Source of the DNA: an uncultured Burkholderiales bacterium
Lineage (GTDB): Bacteria > Pseudomonadota > Gammaproteobacteria > Burkholderiales > Burkholderiaceae_E
DNA length: 7,139 nt
Assembly: GCA_903898725.1 (NCBI GenBank)
Contig: CAIUGQ010000688.1
Coordinates: 1-7,139, forward strand
Direction of reading: 5' to 3'
In this document: one piece after another, positions 1-6,611 of the stretch
Layout of the letters: each line of letters begins with the position of its first letter
Position numbering within the stretch: the stretch's first letter is position 1
The notes under the pieces: generated by a model
The model's database searches: none
The model's input: only the letters and a program-made list of their open reading frames with translations
What the model was told of the DNA's origin: nothing
Translations under genes and position numbers: made by a program

Positions 1-2203
1 CGGCGAGTGCGTGCAGGCCTGCCCGACCGGCGCGCTGCTCCCCCGACGGCTCGGTGCGCATGCGGGCGAGGTCGTCGAGCCCTCGAAGACCGAGCGCAGC
101 GTCGACTCGCTGTGCCCGTTCTGCGGCGTCGGCTGCCAGCTCACCTACCATGTCCGGGACGAGCGCATCGACTGGGTCGAGGGGCGCGACGGACCGGCCA
201 ACCACGGCCGGCTGTGCGTCAAGGGCCGCTTCGGGTTCGACTATGTCGCCAGCCCGGACCGCCTCACCGTGCCGCTGGTCCGCCGGGCGGATGCCCCCAA
301 GGTGTCGGACTTCGATCGCGTGCCGGCGAACTGGCGCGAGGCGTTCCGCGAGGCGAGCTGGGAGGAGGCGATGGCGATCGCCGCCGGCGGACTCGCGCGC
401 ATCCGGGACACGCATGGTTCGTCCGCGCTCGCCGGCTTCGGCTCGGCCAAGGGCAGCAACGAGGAGGCGTACCTGTTCCAGAAGCTGGTGCGCACCGGCT
501 TCGGCACCAACAACGTCGACCACTGCACCCGCCTGTGCCACGCCTCGTCGGTGGCGGCGCTGCTCGAGGGCATCGGCTCGGGGGCGGTCTCCAACCAGGT
601 CTCCGACGTCGCGCACGCCGAGGTGATCCTGGTCATCGGCGCGAACCCGACGGTCAACCATCCGGTGGCCGCCACCTGGATCAAGAATGCGGTCAGGCGC
701 GGTGCGACGCTGGTGGTGGCCGATCCCCGCCGCACCGAGCTCGCGCGGCACGCGACCCACGTGCTGCAGTTCCGTCCCGACACCGACGTCGCGATGCTCA
801 ACGCGATGCTGCACGTCATCGTCGAGGAGGGGCTGGTCGACCGTGCCTTCGTCGAGGCCCGCACCGAGGACTACGAGGCGATCGCGGCGAACGTCCGGGC
901 CTTCACGCCCGAGCTGATGGCACCGGTCTGCGGCATCGACGCGCAGACGCTGCGGACCGTCGCACGCACCTTCGCGCGGTCGCGCGCCTCGATGATCCTG
1001 TGGGGCATGGGCGTCTCGCAGCACGTGCACGGCACCGACAACGCACGCTGCCTGATCGCGCTGTCGCTGCTGACCGGGCAGATCGGTCGGCCCGGCACCG
1101 GGCTGCATCCGCTGCGCGGACAGAACAACGTCCAGGGCGCCTCCGACGCCGGCCTGATCCCGATGATGCTGCCCGACTACCACCGCGTCGACGATGCGCT
1201 CGCGGCCGGTGCGATCGAGCGGCTGTGGGGGGCACCCGTGGGGCGCGAACCGGGCCTGACGGTCGTCGAGATCCTGCACGCCGCGGCGGCCGGGTCGATC
1301 CGCGGCATGTACGTGATGGGCGAGAACCCGGCGATGTCGGACCCCGACCTCGCGCATGCCCGGGCCGCGCTCGCGAACCTCGAGCTGCTGGTGGTCCAGG
1401 ACATCTTCCCGACCGAGACCGCCTGGCTCGCGGACGTGATCCTGCCGGCCTCGGCGTTCGCCGAGAAGACCGGCACCTTCACCAACACCGACCGCATGGT
1501 GCAGCTCGGACGCCAGGCGATCGCGCCGCCCGGGCAGGCCCGCCAGGACCTCGACATCATCGTCGACCTCGCGCGTCGTCTCGGCCTGCCCTGGTCCTAC
1601 GCTCACGTCTCGGAGGTCTTCGACGAGATGCGCCAGGCGATGGACTCGATCCGCGGGATCAGCTGGGCCCGGCTCGAGCGCGAGGGCTCGGTGACCTATC
1701 CGTGCGCGGGCGACGACGACCCCGGCCATCCGGTGGTGTTCGTCGACCGCTTCCCGACCCCGAGCGGTCGCGCGCGGCTCGTGCCGGCGTCGCTGCGCGT
1801 CGCCGACGAGCTGCCCGACGCGGCCTACCCGACCGTGCTCATCACCGGCCGACAGCTCGAGCACTGGCACACCGGCTCGATGACGCGGCGCGCCACCGTG
1901 CTCGATGCGGTCGAGCCCGAGGCGACCGTCGCGATGAACGGCACCGAGCTGGCCCGCATCGGCGCGGCGCCCGGCGACACGGTGCACATCGCCTCCCGGC
2001 GCGGTGCGATCGCGCTGCGGGCGCGGCGCGACGACGGCATGCCCGACGGCGCGGTGTTCGTGCCCTTCGCCTATGCCGAGGCCGCGGCCAACCTGCTGAC
2101 GAACCCGGCGCTCGACCCGCAGGGCAAGATCCCCGAGCTCAAGTACTGCGCGGTCCGCGTGAGCGCCGCGAACCCGGCCGCCGTGCACCCGCCGGTACAA
2201 TGA
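1..2203 (+). CDS. fdhF: Formate dehydrogenase, alpha (catalytic) subunit, 5'-truncated by window edge
   Basis: This is the catalytic subunit of a cytoplasmic Mo/W-bis-MGD formate dehydrogenase, which oxidises formate to CO2. 733 residues are visible, counting from the codon at base 2. The first residues (GECVQACPTGAL) are the end of a CxxCxxCxxxCP ferredoxin cluster, so the full protein carries extra N-terminal Fe-S domains, as in the NAD-dependent FdsA type (about 950 aa). Next come the catalytic-domain [4Fe-4S] ligands C38, C41, C45 and C72, with the electron-relay lysine K74, spaced exactly as in E. coli FdhF. The metal ligand is Cys (C179, codon 536-538, in RLCHAS), not selenocysteine, followed by the catalytic His180. 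The conserved active-site Arg is R372 (RGQNNVQGA). The C-terminal molybdopterin-dinucleotide domain covers about residues 610-725 (TGRQLEHWHTGSMTRR; ends IPELKYCAVRV). An FdsA identity is likely, but the upstream diaphorase genes that would settle it are outside the window. Confidence 0.93.
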   Translation, partial: GECVQACPTGALLPRRLGAHAGEVVEPSKTERSVDSLCPFCGVGCQLTYHVRDERIDWVEGRDGPANHGRLCVKGRFGFDYVASPDRLTVPLVRRADAPKVSDFDRVPANWREAFREASWEEAMAIAAGGLARIRDTHGSSALAGFGSAKGSNEEAYLFQKLVRTGFGTNNVDHCTRLCHASSVAALLEGIGSGAVSNQVSDVAHAEVILVIGANPTVNHPVAATWIKNAVRRGATLVVADPRRTELARHATHVLQFRPDTDVAMLNAMLHVIVEEGLVDRAFVEARTEDYEAIAANVRAFTPELMAPVCGIDAQTLRTVARTFARSRASMILWGMGVSQHVHGTDNARCLIALSLLTGQIGRPGTGLHPLRGQNNVQGASDAGLIPMMLPDYHRVDDALAAGAIERLWGAPVGREPGLTVVEILHAAAAGSIRGMYVMGENPAMSDPDLAHARAALANLELLVVQDIFPTETAWLADVILPASAFAEKTGTFTNTDRMVQLGRQAIAPPGQARQDLDIIVDLARRLGLPWSYAHVSEVFDEMRQAMDSIRGISWARLEREGSVTYPCAGDDDPGHPVVFVDRFPTPSGRARLVPASLRVADELPDAAYPTVLITGRQLEHWHTGSMTRRATVLDAVEPEATVAMNGTELARIGAAPGDTVHIASRRGAIALRARRDDGMPDGAVFVPFAYAEAAANLLTNPALDPQGKIPELKYCAVRVSAANPAAVHPPVQ

Positions 2204-2216
2204 GGTCCTCGTCCGC

Positions 2217-2221
2217 AGGAG
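2217..2221 (+). promoter_or_regulatory. Ribosome binding site deciding the VOC gene start
   Basis: An AGGAG Shine-Dalgarno core lies 8 bases before the GTG at 2230. An in-frame ATG at 2200, which overlaps the dehydrogenase stop codon as ATGA, lies upstream of this site and would add ten residues (MRSSSAGVPI) that do not resemble the family. The GTG is therefore preferred. The ATGA arrangement leaves translational coupling as a possible alternative. Confidence 0.7.
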
Positions 2222-2229
2222 TCCCGATC

Positions 2230-2661
2230 GTGTCCGCCTACGCCGTCACCCAGCCGTTCCACCTCGCGTTCCCCGTGCACGACCTGCATGCGGCGCGCGC
2301 CTTCTACGGCGGACTGCTCGGCTGTCCCGAGGGGCGCTCGTCTGACGCCTGGATCGACTTCGACCTCTTCGGCCACCAGATCGTCGCGCACCTCGCACCC
2401 GACGAATGCGGCCACCGCGCGACCAGCGCGGTCGACGGCGATGCGGTGCCGGTGCGGCACTTCGGCGTGGTGCTCGGCATGCCCGAGTGGGAGGCGATGG
2501 CCGAGACGCTGAAGGCCGCCGGTACCGCCTTCGTCATCGAGCCGCACGTGCGCTTCAAGGGGCAGGTCGGCGAGCAGGCGACGATGTTCTTCCTCGATCC
2601 GTCGGGCAACGCCCTCGAGTTCAAGGCATTCGGGGATCCGAGCCGCCTGTTCGCGAAGTAG
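2230..2661 (+). CDS. VOC (glyoxalase/bleomycin resistance/dioxygenase) family protein
   Basis: A 143-residue single-chain member of the vicinal oxygen chelate superfamily, probably a cytoplasmic metal-dependent enzyme of unknown substrate. The two beta-alpha-beta-beta-beta modules are visible: residues 8-55 (FHLAFPVHDL, then AARAFYGGLLGC and FGHQIVAHL) and 75-134 (VRHFGVVL, then a helix over 85-97, FFLDPSGNALEFKAF). Likely metal ligands are H11, H77 and E130, at the positions VOC enzymes normally use; this assignment is by pattern only. The DPSGNxLEFK ending is typical of the glyoxalase/extradiol dioxygenase group. GTG is chosen as start because of the AGGAG 8 bases upstream. The gene begins 26 bases after the formate dehydrogenase stop and 22 bases before the acetyltransferase, so co-transcription is plausible. 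Nothing in the sequence links it chemically to formate oxidation. Confidence 0.88.
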   Translation: MSAYAVTQPFHLAFPVHDLHAARAFYGGLLGCPEGRSSDAWIDFDLFGHQIVAHLAPDECGHRATSAVDGDAVPVRHFGVVLGMPEWEAMAETLKAAGTAFVIEPHVRFKGQVGEQATMFFLDPSGNALEFKAFGDPSRLFAK

Positions 2662-2683
2662 CCGAGCGGCCGTCGGTGCGCAG

Positions 2684-3163
2684 ATGACCCGCCCGCAGCC
2701 GGTCTTTCGCCGCGCGCGGCGCGATGACCTGCCGGCGCTGGTCCGGCTCCTCGCCGACGATCCGCTGGGCGCGACGCGCGAGACGCCCGCCGATCCGCTG
2801 CCGCCTGCGTATGCCGCGGCCTTCGATGCGATCGACCGCGACCCGAACCAGGCGCTCGTGGTGGTCGCGCTGCCCGATCGCGAGGTCGCCGGGCTGCTGC
2901 AGATCACCTTCATCCCGTCCCTGACCCATCGCGGCGGCTGGCGGGCGCAGATCGAGGGCGTGCGCATCGCCTCCGACCTGCGTGATGCTGGACTCGGCCG
3001 GCAGATGTTCGACTGGGCGATCGAGCGGGCCCGCGAGCGCGACTGCCACCTGGTGCAGCTCACCTCCGACAAGGCCCGGCCGGATGCGATCCGCTTCTAC
3101 GAGTCGCTCGGGTTCGTCGCCTCGCACGAAGGGCTCAAGCTGAGCCTGGCCAGGCGACCGTAG
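2684..3163 (+). CDS. GNAT family N-acetyltransferase
   Basis: A 159-residue acetyl-CoA-dependent acyltransferase of the GNAT fold; the acceptor substrate cannot be read from the sequence. The N-terminal strand and helix are at residues 6-25 (PVFRRARRDDLPALVRLL). The beta4 strand and the acetyl-CoA pyrophosphate-binding loop (R/QxxGxG/A) are at residues 93-105, with R100, G103 and G105 in LRDAGLG. Strand beta5 is near 122-128 (HLVQLTS), and the C-terminal signature RFYESLGF is at 137-144. Length is normal for a stand-alone GNAT. The ATG at 2684 has only a weak upstream purine stretch (GCGCAG), but no other in-frame start lies nearby. It sits 22 bases after the VOC gene and probably shares its transcript. 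The downstream gene is convergent, so this is the last gene of the plus-strand group. Confidence 0.9.
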   Translation: MTRPQPVFRRARRDDLPALVRLLADDPLGATRETPADPLPPAYAAAFDAIDRDPNQALVVVALPDREVAGLLQITFIPSLTHRGGWRAQIEGVRIASDLRDAGLGRQMFDWAIERARERDCHLVQLTSDKARPDAIRFYESLGFVASHEGLKLSLARRP

Positions 3164-3184
3164 CCCCATCGGGGCGATCGCCCC
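3163..3184. terminator. Overlapping GC-rich inverted repeats between convergent genes, possible bidirectional terminator
   Basis: Two mutually exclusive hairpins share one arm. The first is GCCCC-ATC-GGGGC at 3163-3175. The second is GGGGC-GATC-GCCCC at 3171-3184, which is also a perfect 14-base palindrome. They lie between the acetyltransferase stop (3161-3163) and the crotonase stop (3198-3200), where transcripts from both strands should end. There is no T-tract on either strand, so this is not a canonical Rho-independent terminator, and the assignment rests on position and symmetry. Confidence 0.35.
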
Positions 3185-3197
3185 GGGCGGGCGGCGT

Positions 3198-4004
3198 TCA
3201 GCGGCCCTGGAAGCGCGGTGCGCGCCGCTCCCGGAATGCCGCCACGCCCTCGGCCGCATCCTCGCTGCGCGCCAGGCCCTGCTGCACCGATGCATGCTCG
3301 GCGACCGCCGCGTGCAGGCCGCGCTCGACCGCGAGCCGCGCGTTGGCGAGCGTGGCCCGCACCGCCAAAGGCGCCGCGGCCGCGATGCGCCGCGCGATCG
3401 CCAGTGCCTCGTCGAACTGCGTGCCGGCCGGCACGATCTTCTGCACCAGGCCCATCCGCAGCGCATCGGGTGCGTCGAACGAGTCCCCGGTCAGCAGGTA
3501 GAGCAGCGCGTTCGACAGCCCCGCGCGTTCGGCGATGCGGATCGTGCCGCCGCCGGTGGCCATCACGCCGCGCAGCACCTCGAGCTGCGAGAAGCGCGTG
3601 TCGTGGGCGGCGACCGCGATGTCCGCGGCCATCATCAGCTCCAGGCCGAGCGTCCAGCACCAGCCCTGGACCGCACAGACCAGCGGCTTGGTGCGGCGCG
3701 GCTCGCGCAGCCCGAACGGGTCGATCCGGTCGTCCGGCCACATGGGCTCGCCGGCCTGCATCCGCGGCGCCCAGCGCGGCAGGTCCAGCCCGCCTGTGAA
3801 GTGCTCGCCTTCGGCGTACAGGATGCCGACGCGCAGCGTGTCGTCGCGCTCGAGCTCGGTGTAGGCGTCGGCGAGCTGCAGCGCCATCTCCGGCGTGAAG
3901 CCGTTGCGCTTGGCCGGGCGGTCGAGCCCGATGGCGAGGATGGTGCCGTCGATGCGGCGCACGGCGATGCGGCCGGTGTCGGCGGCTGCGGGCGTTTCGG
4001 ACAT
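3198..4004 (-). CDS. Crotonase/enoyl-CoA hydratase family protein
   Basis: A 268-residue crotonase-fold protein that likely acts on an acyl-CoA thioester in the cytoplasm (hydration, isomerisation or related chemistry). The first oxyanion-hole region is residues 66-75 (GEHFTGGLDL, normally xxFCAGxDL). The second is 111-123 (AVQGWCWTLGLEL). Both acidic residues used by enoyl-CoA hydratases are present: E122 (GLEL) and E142 (SQLEV), separated by 20 residues exactly as E144 and E164 are in rat enoyl-CoA hydratase. The TGGG segment at 150-153 and the C-terminal RSEDAAEGVAAFRERR (246-261) are typical of the family. Residues 78-106 form a longer, proline- and tryptophan-containing loop than in classical hydratases. 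True hydratase activity is therefore plausible but not certain. The ATG at 4002-4004 has no clear Shine-Dalgarno. The gene is single on its strand and divergent from hemL. Confidence 0.88.
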   Translation of the reverse strand: MSETPAAADTGRIAVRRIDGTILAIGLDRPAKRNGFTPEMALQLADAYTELERDDTLRVGILYAEGEHFTGGLDLPRWAPRMQAGEPMWPDDRIDPFGLREPRRTKPLVCAVQGWCWTLGLELMMAADIAVAAHDTRFSQLEVLRGVMATGGGTIRIAERAGLSNALLYLLTGDSFDAPDALRMGLVQKIVPAGTQFDEALAIARRIAAAAPLAVRATLANARLAVERGLHAAVAEHASVQQGLARSEDAAEGVAAFRERRAPRFQGR

Positions 4005-4036
4005 GGTCGGTCGCGGGATGGGGCTGAGGTGGCGGG

Positions 4037-4045
4037 TACTATACT
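4037..4045. promoter_or_regulatory. Candidate -10 element(s) in the crotonase/hemL divergent region
   Basis: TACTATACT is an AT-rich island in the otherwise G/C-dominated 71-base gap between two divergent starts. On the plus strand it contains TATACT (4040-4045) or TACTAT (4037-4042), each close to a sigma-70 -10 box, 30 bases or more before the hemL ATG. On the minus strand the same bases give TATAGT (4043 to 4038), which could serve the crotonase gene. No good -35 hexamer is visible at 16-18 bases for either direction, so strength and direction are uncertain. Confidence 0.45.
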
Positions 4046-4059
4046 GCCCGACCGAAAAC

Positions 4060-4065
4060 AGGGAG
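4060..4065 (+). promoter_or_regulatory. Ribosome binding site of hemL
   Basis: AGGGAG ends 10 bases before the ATG at 4076. It supports this start, which also gives an N-terminus that fits the family. Confidence 0.65.
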
Positions 4066-4075
4066 CTCGGACGCG

Positions 4076-5353
4076 ATGGCGACCAACCAGCAGGAATTCG
4101 ACCGCGCGCAGAAGGTGCTGGTCGGCGGCGTGAACTCCGCGGTTCGCGCGTTCCGCGCCGTCGGCGGCACGCCGCGCTTCATCGCCCGTGCCGAAGGCGC
4201 CTACATGTGGGACGTCGAGGGCACGCGCTACGTCGACTACCTCGGTTCCTGGGGGCCGATGATCGTCGGCCATTCCCACCCCCTCGTGCTCGAGCGGGTG
4301 CGCGAGGCGGCCGGGCGCGGCCTCTCGTACGGGGCGCCCAACGTGATGGAGACCGAGCTCGCGGAGAAGATCTGCGCGCTGTTCCCCCATGTCGAGCGCG
4401 TGCGCTTCACCAGCTCGGGCACCGAGGCCGCGATGTCGGCGCTGCGCCTGGCGCGGGGCTACACCGGGCGGACCAAGATCCTGAAGTTCGAGGGCTGCTA
4501 CCACGGCACCGCCGACAGCCTGCTGGTCAAGGCGGGCAGCGGTGCGCTCGCCTTCGGCCAGCCGAGTTCGGCCGGTGTCCCCGAGGACCTGGCCAAGCAC
4601 ACCCTGATCGCGCAGTTCAACGACCTCGCCAGCGTCAAGACGCTGTTCGACGCGCATCCGGGCGAGATCGCCTGCGTGATGGTCGAGCCGGCCGCCGGCA
4701 ACATGAACCTGATCCTGCCGCAGCCCGGCTTCCTCGAGGGCCTGCGCTCGATCTGCTCGGCCGATGGTTCGCTGCTGATCTTCGACGAGGTCATGACCGG
4801 CTTTCGGGTCGCCCTCGGCGGGATGCAGCAGGTCAGCGGCGTGACGCCCGACATGACCGCGTTCGGCAAGGTGATTGGCGGTGGCATGCCGGTCGGTGCG
4901 ATCGGCGGTCCGGGCAAGGTGATGGACATGATGGCGCCGCTGGGCCCGGTCTATCAGGCGGGCACGCTCTCGGGCAACCCGATCGCGATGGCCGCGGGGC
5001 TGGCCACGCTCGAGCTGATCTCGGTCGCGGGCTTCCACGATGCGCTCGCCGCACGGCTGGGCCGTCTGGTCGCGGGTCTGCGCGATGCGGCGAAGGAGGC
5101 GGGCGTGACGTTCAGTGCTCAGCACTGCGGCACCATGGCCGGCATGTACATGATGGCGACGCCGCCGCGCAGCTTCGCCGAGGTGATGACGCAGGACGCC
5201 GAACGCTTCAAGCGCTTCTACCACCGCATGCTCGAGGCCGGCGTCTACTTCCCGCCCTCGACGGTCGAGGCCTTCTTCTTCTCGTCGGCGCACGGCGACG
5301 CCGAGATCGACTTCACGCTCGAGCAGGCGCGCAAGGCGTTCCGTGGCCTCTGA
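4076..5353 (+). CDS. hemL: Glutamate-1-semialdehyde 2,1-aminomutase
   Basis: This PLP enzyme converts glutamate-1-semialdehyde to 5-aminolevulinate, the last step of the C5 route to tetrapyrroles (heme, siroheme, cobalamin). The 425-residue length matches the family (E. coli HemL has 426). Seen in order: the N-terminal substrate region GGVNSAVRAF (17-26), the phosphate-binding segment TSSGTEAAM (112-120), GCYHGTADSLL (140-150), the PLP-ring aspartate D237 in FDEVMTGFR, and the Schiff-base lysine K265 in FGKVIGGGMPVGA, the same number as in E. coli. GTLSGNP (296-302) and the C-terminal YFPPSTVEAFFFSSAH (391-406) are also characteristic. The gene starts 71 bases from the divergent crotonase start, with its own RBS and a candidate -10 upstream. 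Its last 11 bases overlap the start of the MFS transporter, so the two are probably translated from one message. No truncation or missing residue is seen. Confidence 0.97.
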   Translation: MATNQQEFDRAQKVLVGGVNSAVRAFRAVGGTPRFIARAEGAYMWDVEGTRYVDYLGSWGPMIVGHSHPLVLERVREAAGRGLSYGAPNVMETELAEKICALFPHVERVRFTSSGTEAAMSALRLARGYTGRTKILKFEGCYHGTADSLLVKAGSGALAFGQPSSAGVPEDLAKHTLIAQFNDLASVKTLFDAHPGEIACVMVEPAAGNMNLILPQPGFLEGLRSICSADGSLLIFDEVMTGFRVALGGMQQVSGVTPDMTAFGKVIGGGMPVGAIGGPGKVMDMMAPLGPVYQAGTLSGNPIAMAAGLATLELISVAGFHDALAARLGRLVAGLRDAAKEAGVTFSAQHCGTMAGMYMMATPPRSFAEVMTQDAERFKRFYHRMLEAGVYFPPSTVEAFFFSSAHGDAEIDFTLEQARKAFRGL

Positions 5354-6578
5354 GCGCGCGGCACCCGGCGCCCCGCCGGCAGCGGCGGGGTGGATGCCGG
5401 TTCTGGTCTTCGCCTGCGTGATCCTGCTCGTCTCGAACGGTGCCCGCTCGTCCTGGGGCCTGTTCCTGCCCGAGATGACCCAGGCGCGAGGCTGGTCGCG
5501 CGAGACCTTCAGCTTCGCGGTCGCGATCCAGAACATCGTCTGGGGGACCGGCGCGATGCTGCTCGGCGCGATGGCCGACCGCTGGGGGGCGATGCGCACC
5601 CTGATGCTGGGTGCGGTCTTCTACGTCGCCGGTTTCCTCGGCATGGCGGTGGCCACGACCGGCACCGCGCTGTCGCTGACCGGCGGCGTGCTGGTCGGTC
5701 TGGGGATCGGCGGCACGGCGTTCGGCATCGTGTTCGCAGCGGTCGGCAAGCTCGTGCCGCCCGAGCGGCGCACCTGGGCCTTCGGCATCGGCACGGCGGC
5801 GGGTTCGTTCGGCCAGTTCCTGTTCCTGCCGTCCACCGCCGAGGCGATCCGGGCCTTCGGCTGGCAGGGGGCGGTCTACGGCCATGCGATCGTCGTTGCC
5901 CTGATCCTGCTGCTGGCGCTGGGCATCCGCGGCGACCGCGAGGCCGGTGCGCGCGCAGCGGGCAGCAGCACGCTCGGCGAGGCGCTGCGCGAGGCCGCGG
6001 GCGACCGCAGCTTCCACCTGCTGTTCTGGGGCTACTTCGTCTGCGGGCTGCAGGTCGTCTTCATCGGCCTGCACCTGCCGGCCTATCTCGCCGACAAGGG
6101 CATGCCGCTGTCGCTGGGTGCGCAGGCGATCGCGATCGTCGGCCTGTTCAACGTGATCGGATGCCTGTCGGCCGGCTGGCTCGGCGTGCGGCTGTCGAAG
6201 AAGTGGCTGCTGGCCGGCATCTACGTCGCCCGCTCGCTGGTGATGATCGCGTTCCTGCTGGCGCCGCTGTCGGTGTGGTCGGTCTGGCTGTTCGCGGCCG
6301 CGATGGGCCTCTTCTGGCTGTCGACGGTGCCGCTCACCACCGGGCTCGTCGGCCAGGTCTACGGTGTCCGGCACCTCGGACTGCTGGGCGGCGTGATCTT
6401 CTTCGGTCACCAGATCGGCAGCTTCCTCGGCGCCTGGCTCGGCGGACGGATCTTCGACCTCACCGGGTCGTACGACTGGGCGTGGATCCTGGTGATCGGC
6501 TTCGGCGCCTTCGCCGCGCTGATGCACATGCCCATCGACCAGCGCCCGATCGCGCAGCGCACGCCGCTCGCCGCCTGA
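5343..6578 (+). CDS. MFS transporter (12 transmembrane helices)
   Basis: A 411-residue integral inner-membrane transporter of the major facilitator superfamily; substrate unknown. About twelve hydrophobic segments can be traced, roughly at residues 17-38, 55-77, 86-106, 108-135, 144-164, 176-195, then 225-248, 258-280, 287-307, 310-333, 345-368 and 376-396, in two six-helix halves with a polar central loop at 196-223. MFS motif A, GxxxDRxGxxR, lies between helices 2 and 3 (G75, D79, R80, G82, R85 in GAMADRWGAMR). The overall pattern resembles monocarboxylate/OFA-like MFS proteins, but this is a weak resemblance. The start is taken as GTG at 5343, inside the end of hemL, with AAGG six bases upstream. 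The alternative is ATG at 5394 (residue 18), just before helix 1, which would leave a 40-base gap after hemL. Only the extreme N-terminal tail depends on this choice. Confidence 0.9.
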   Translation: MASERAAPGAPPAAAGWMPVLVFACVILLVSNGARSSWGLFLPEMTQARGWSRETFSFAVAIQNIVWGTGAMLLGAMADRWGAMRTLMLGAVFYVAGFLGMAVATTGTALSLTGGVLVGLGIGGTAFGIVFAAVGKLVPPERRTWAFGIGTAAGSFGQFLFLPSTAEAIRAFGWQGAVYGHAIVVALILLLALGIRGDREAGARAAGSSTLGEALREAAGDRSFHLLFWGYFVCGLQVVFIGLHLPAYLADKGMPLSLGAQAIAIVGLFNVIGCLSAGWLGVRLSKKWLLAGIYVARSLVMIAFLLAPLSVWSVWLFAAAMGLFWLSTVPLTTGLVGQVYGVRHLGLLGGVIFFGHQIGSFLGAWLGGRIFDLTGSYDWAWILVIGFGAFAALMHMPIDQRPIAQRTPLAA

Positions 6579-6592
6579 GTCGGCCCGGGGCG

Positions 6593-6607
6593 GGGCGCGC
6601 GGCGCCC
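6593..6607. terminator. GC hairpin between convergent MFS and esterase genes
   Basis: GGGCGC-GCG-GCGCCC forms a 6-base-pair stem with a 3-base loop in the 33-base gap between two convergent stop codons. The CTGAG and CTCAG at the two stop codons (6575-6579 and 6611-6615) could add an outer pairing. No T-tract follows on either strand. The placement suggests shared transcription termination, but in DNA this GC-rich such a hairpin could also arise by chance. Confidence 0.3.
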
Positions 6608-6611
6608 AGGC

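Noticed and set aside
536..538. Possible selenocysteine at the formate dehydrogenase active site
   Set aside because: The codon is TGC (cysteine), not TGA, so no recoding is needed; this is the cysteine form of the enzyme.
7..2661. A very long open frame running in another phase through the whole formate dehydrogenase and into the VOC gene
   Set aside because: Its upstream part is an Arg/Ala/Gly/Pro-rich shadow with no family features, and the overlapping frame carries all formate dehydrogenase motifs. Stop codons are rare in this composition. Only the part from 2230 is coding.
2071..3466. Open frames on the minus strand opposite the VOC and acetyltransferase genes
   Set aside because: They overlap two well-supported plus-strand genes, have no motifs and show shadow-like composition.
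3635..5599. A 654-codon open frame antisense to hemL
   Set aside because: Low-complexity Arg/Ala/His-rich translation, no recognisable domain, lies opposite the strongly conserved hemL; explained by G/C-rich third positions.
5313..6527. A 404-codon open frame antisense to the MFS transporter
   Set aside because: Translation is an Arg/Gln/Asp/His-rich low-complexity shadow typical of the antisense of hydrophobic membrane-protein codons; the plus-strand frame shows twelve helices and motif A.
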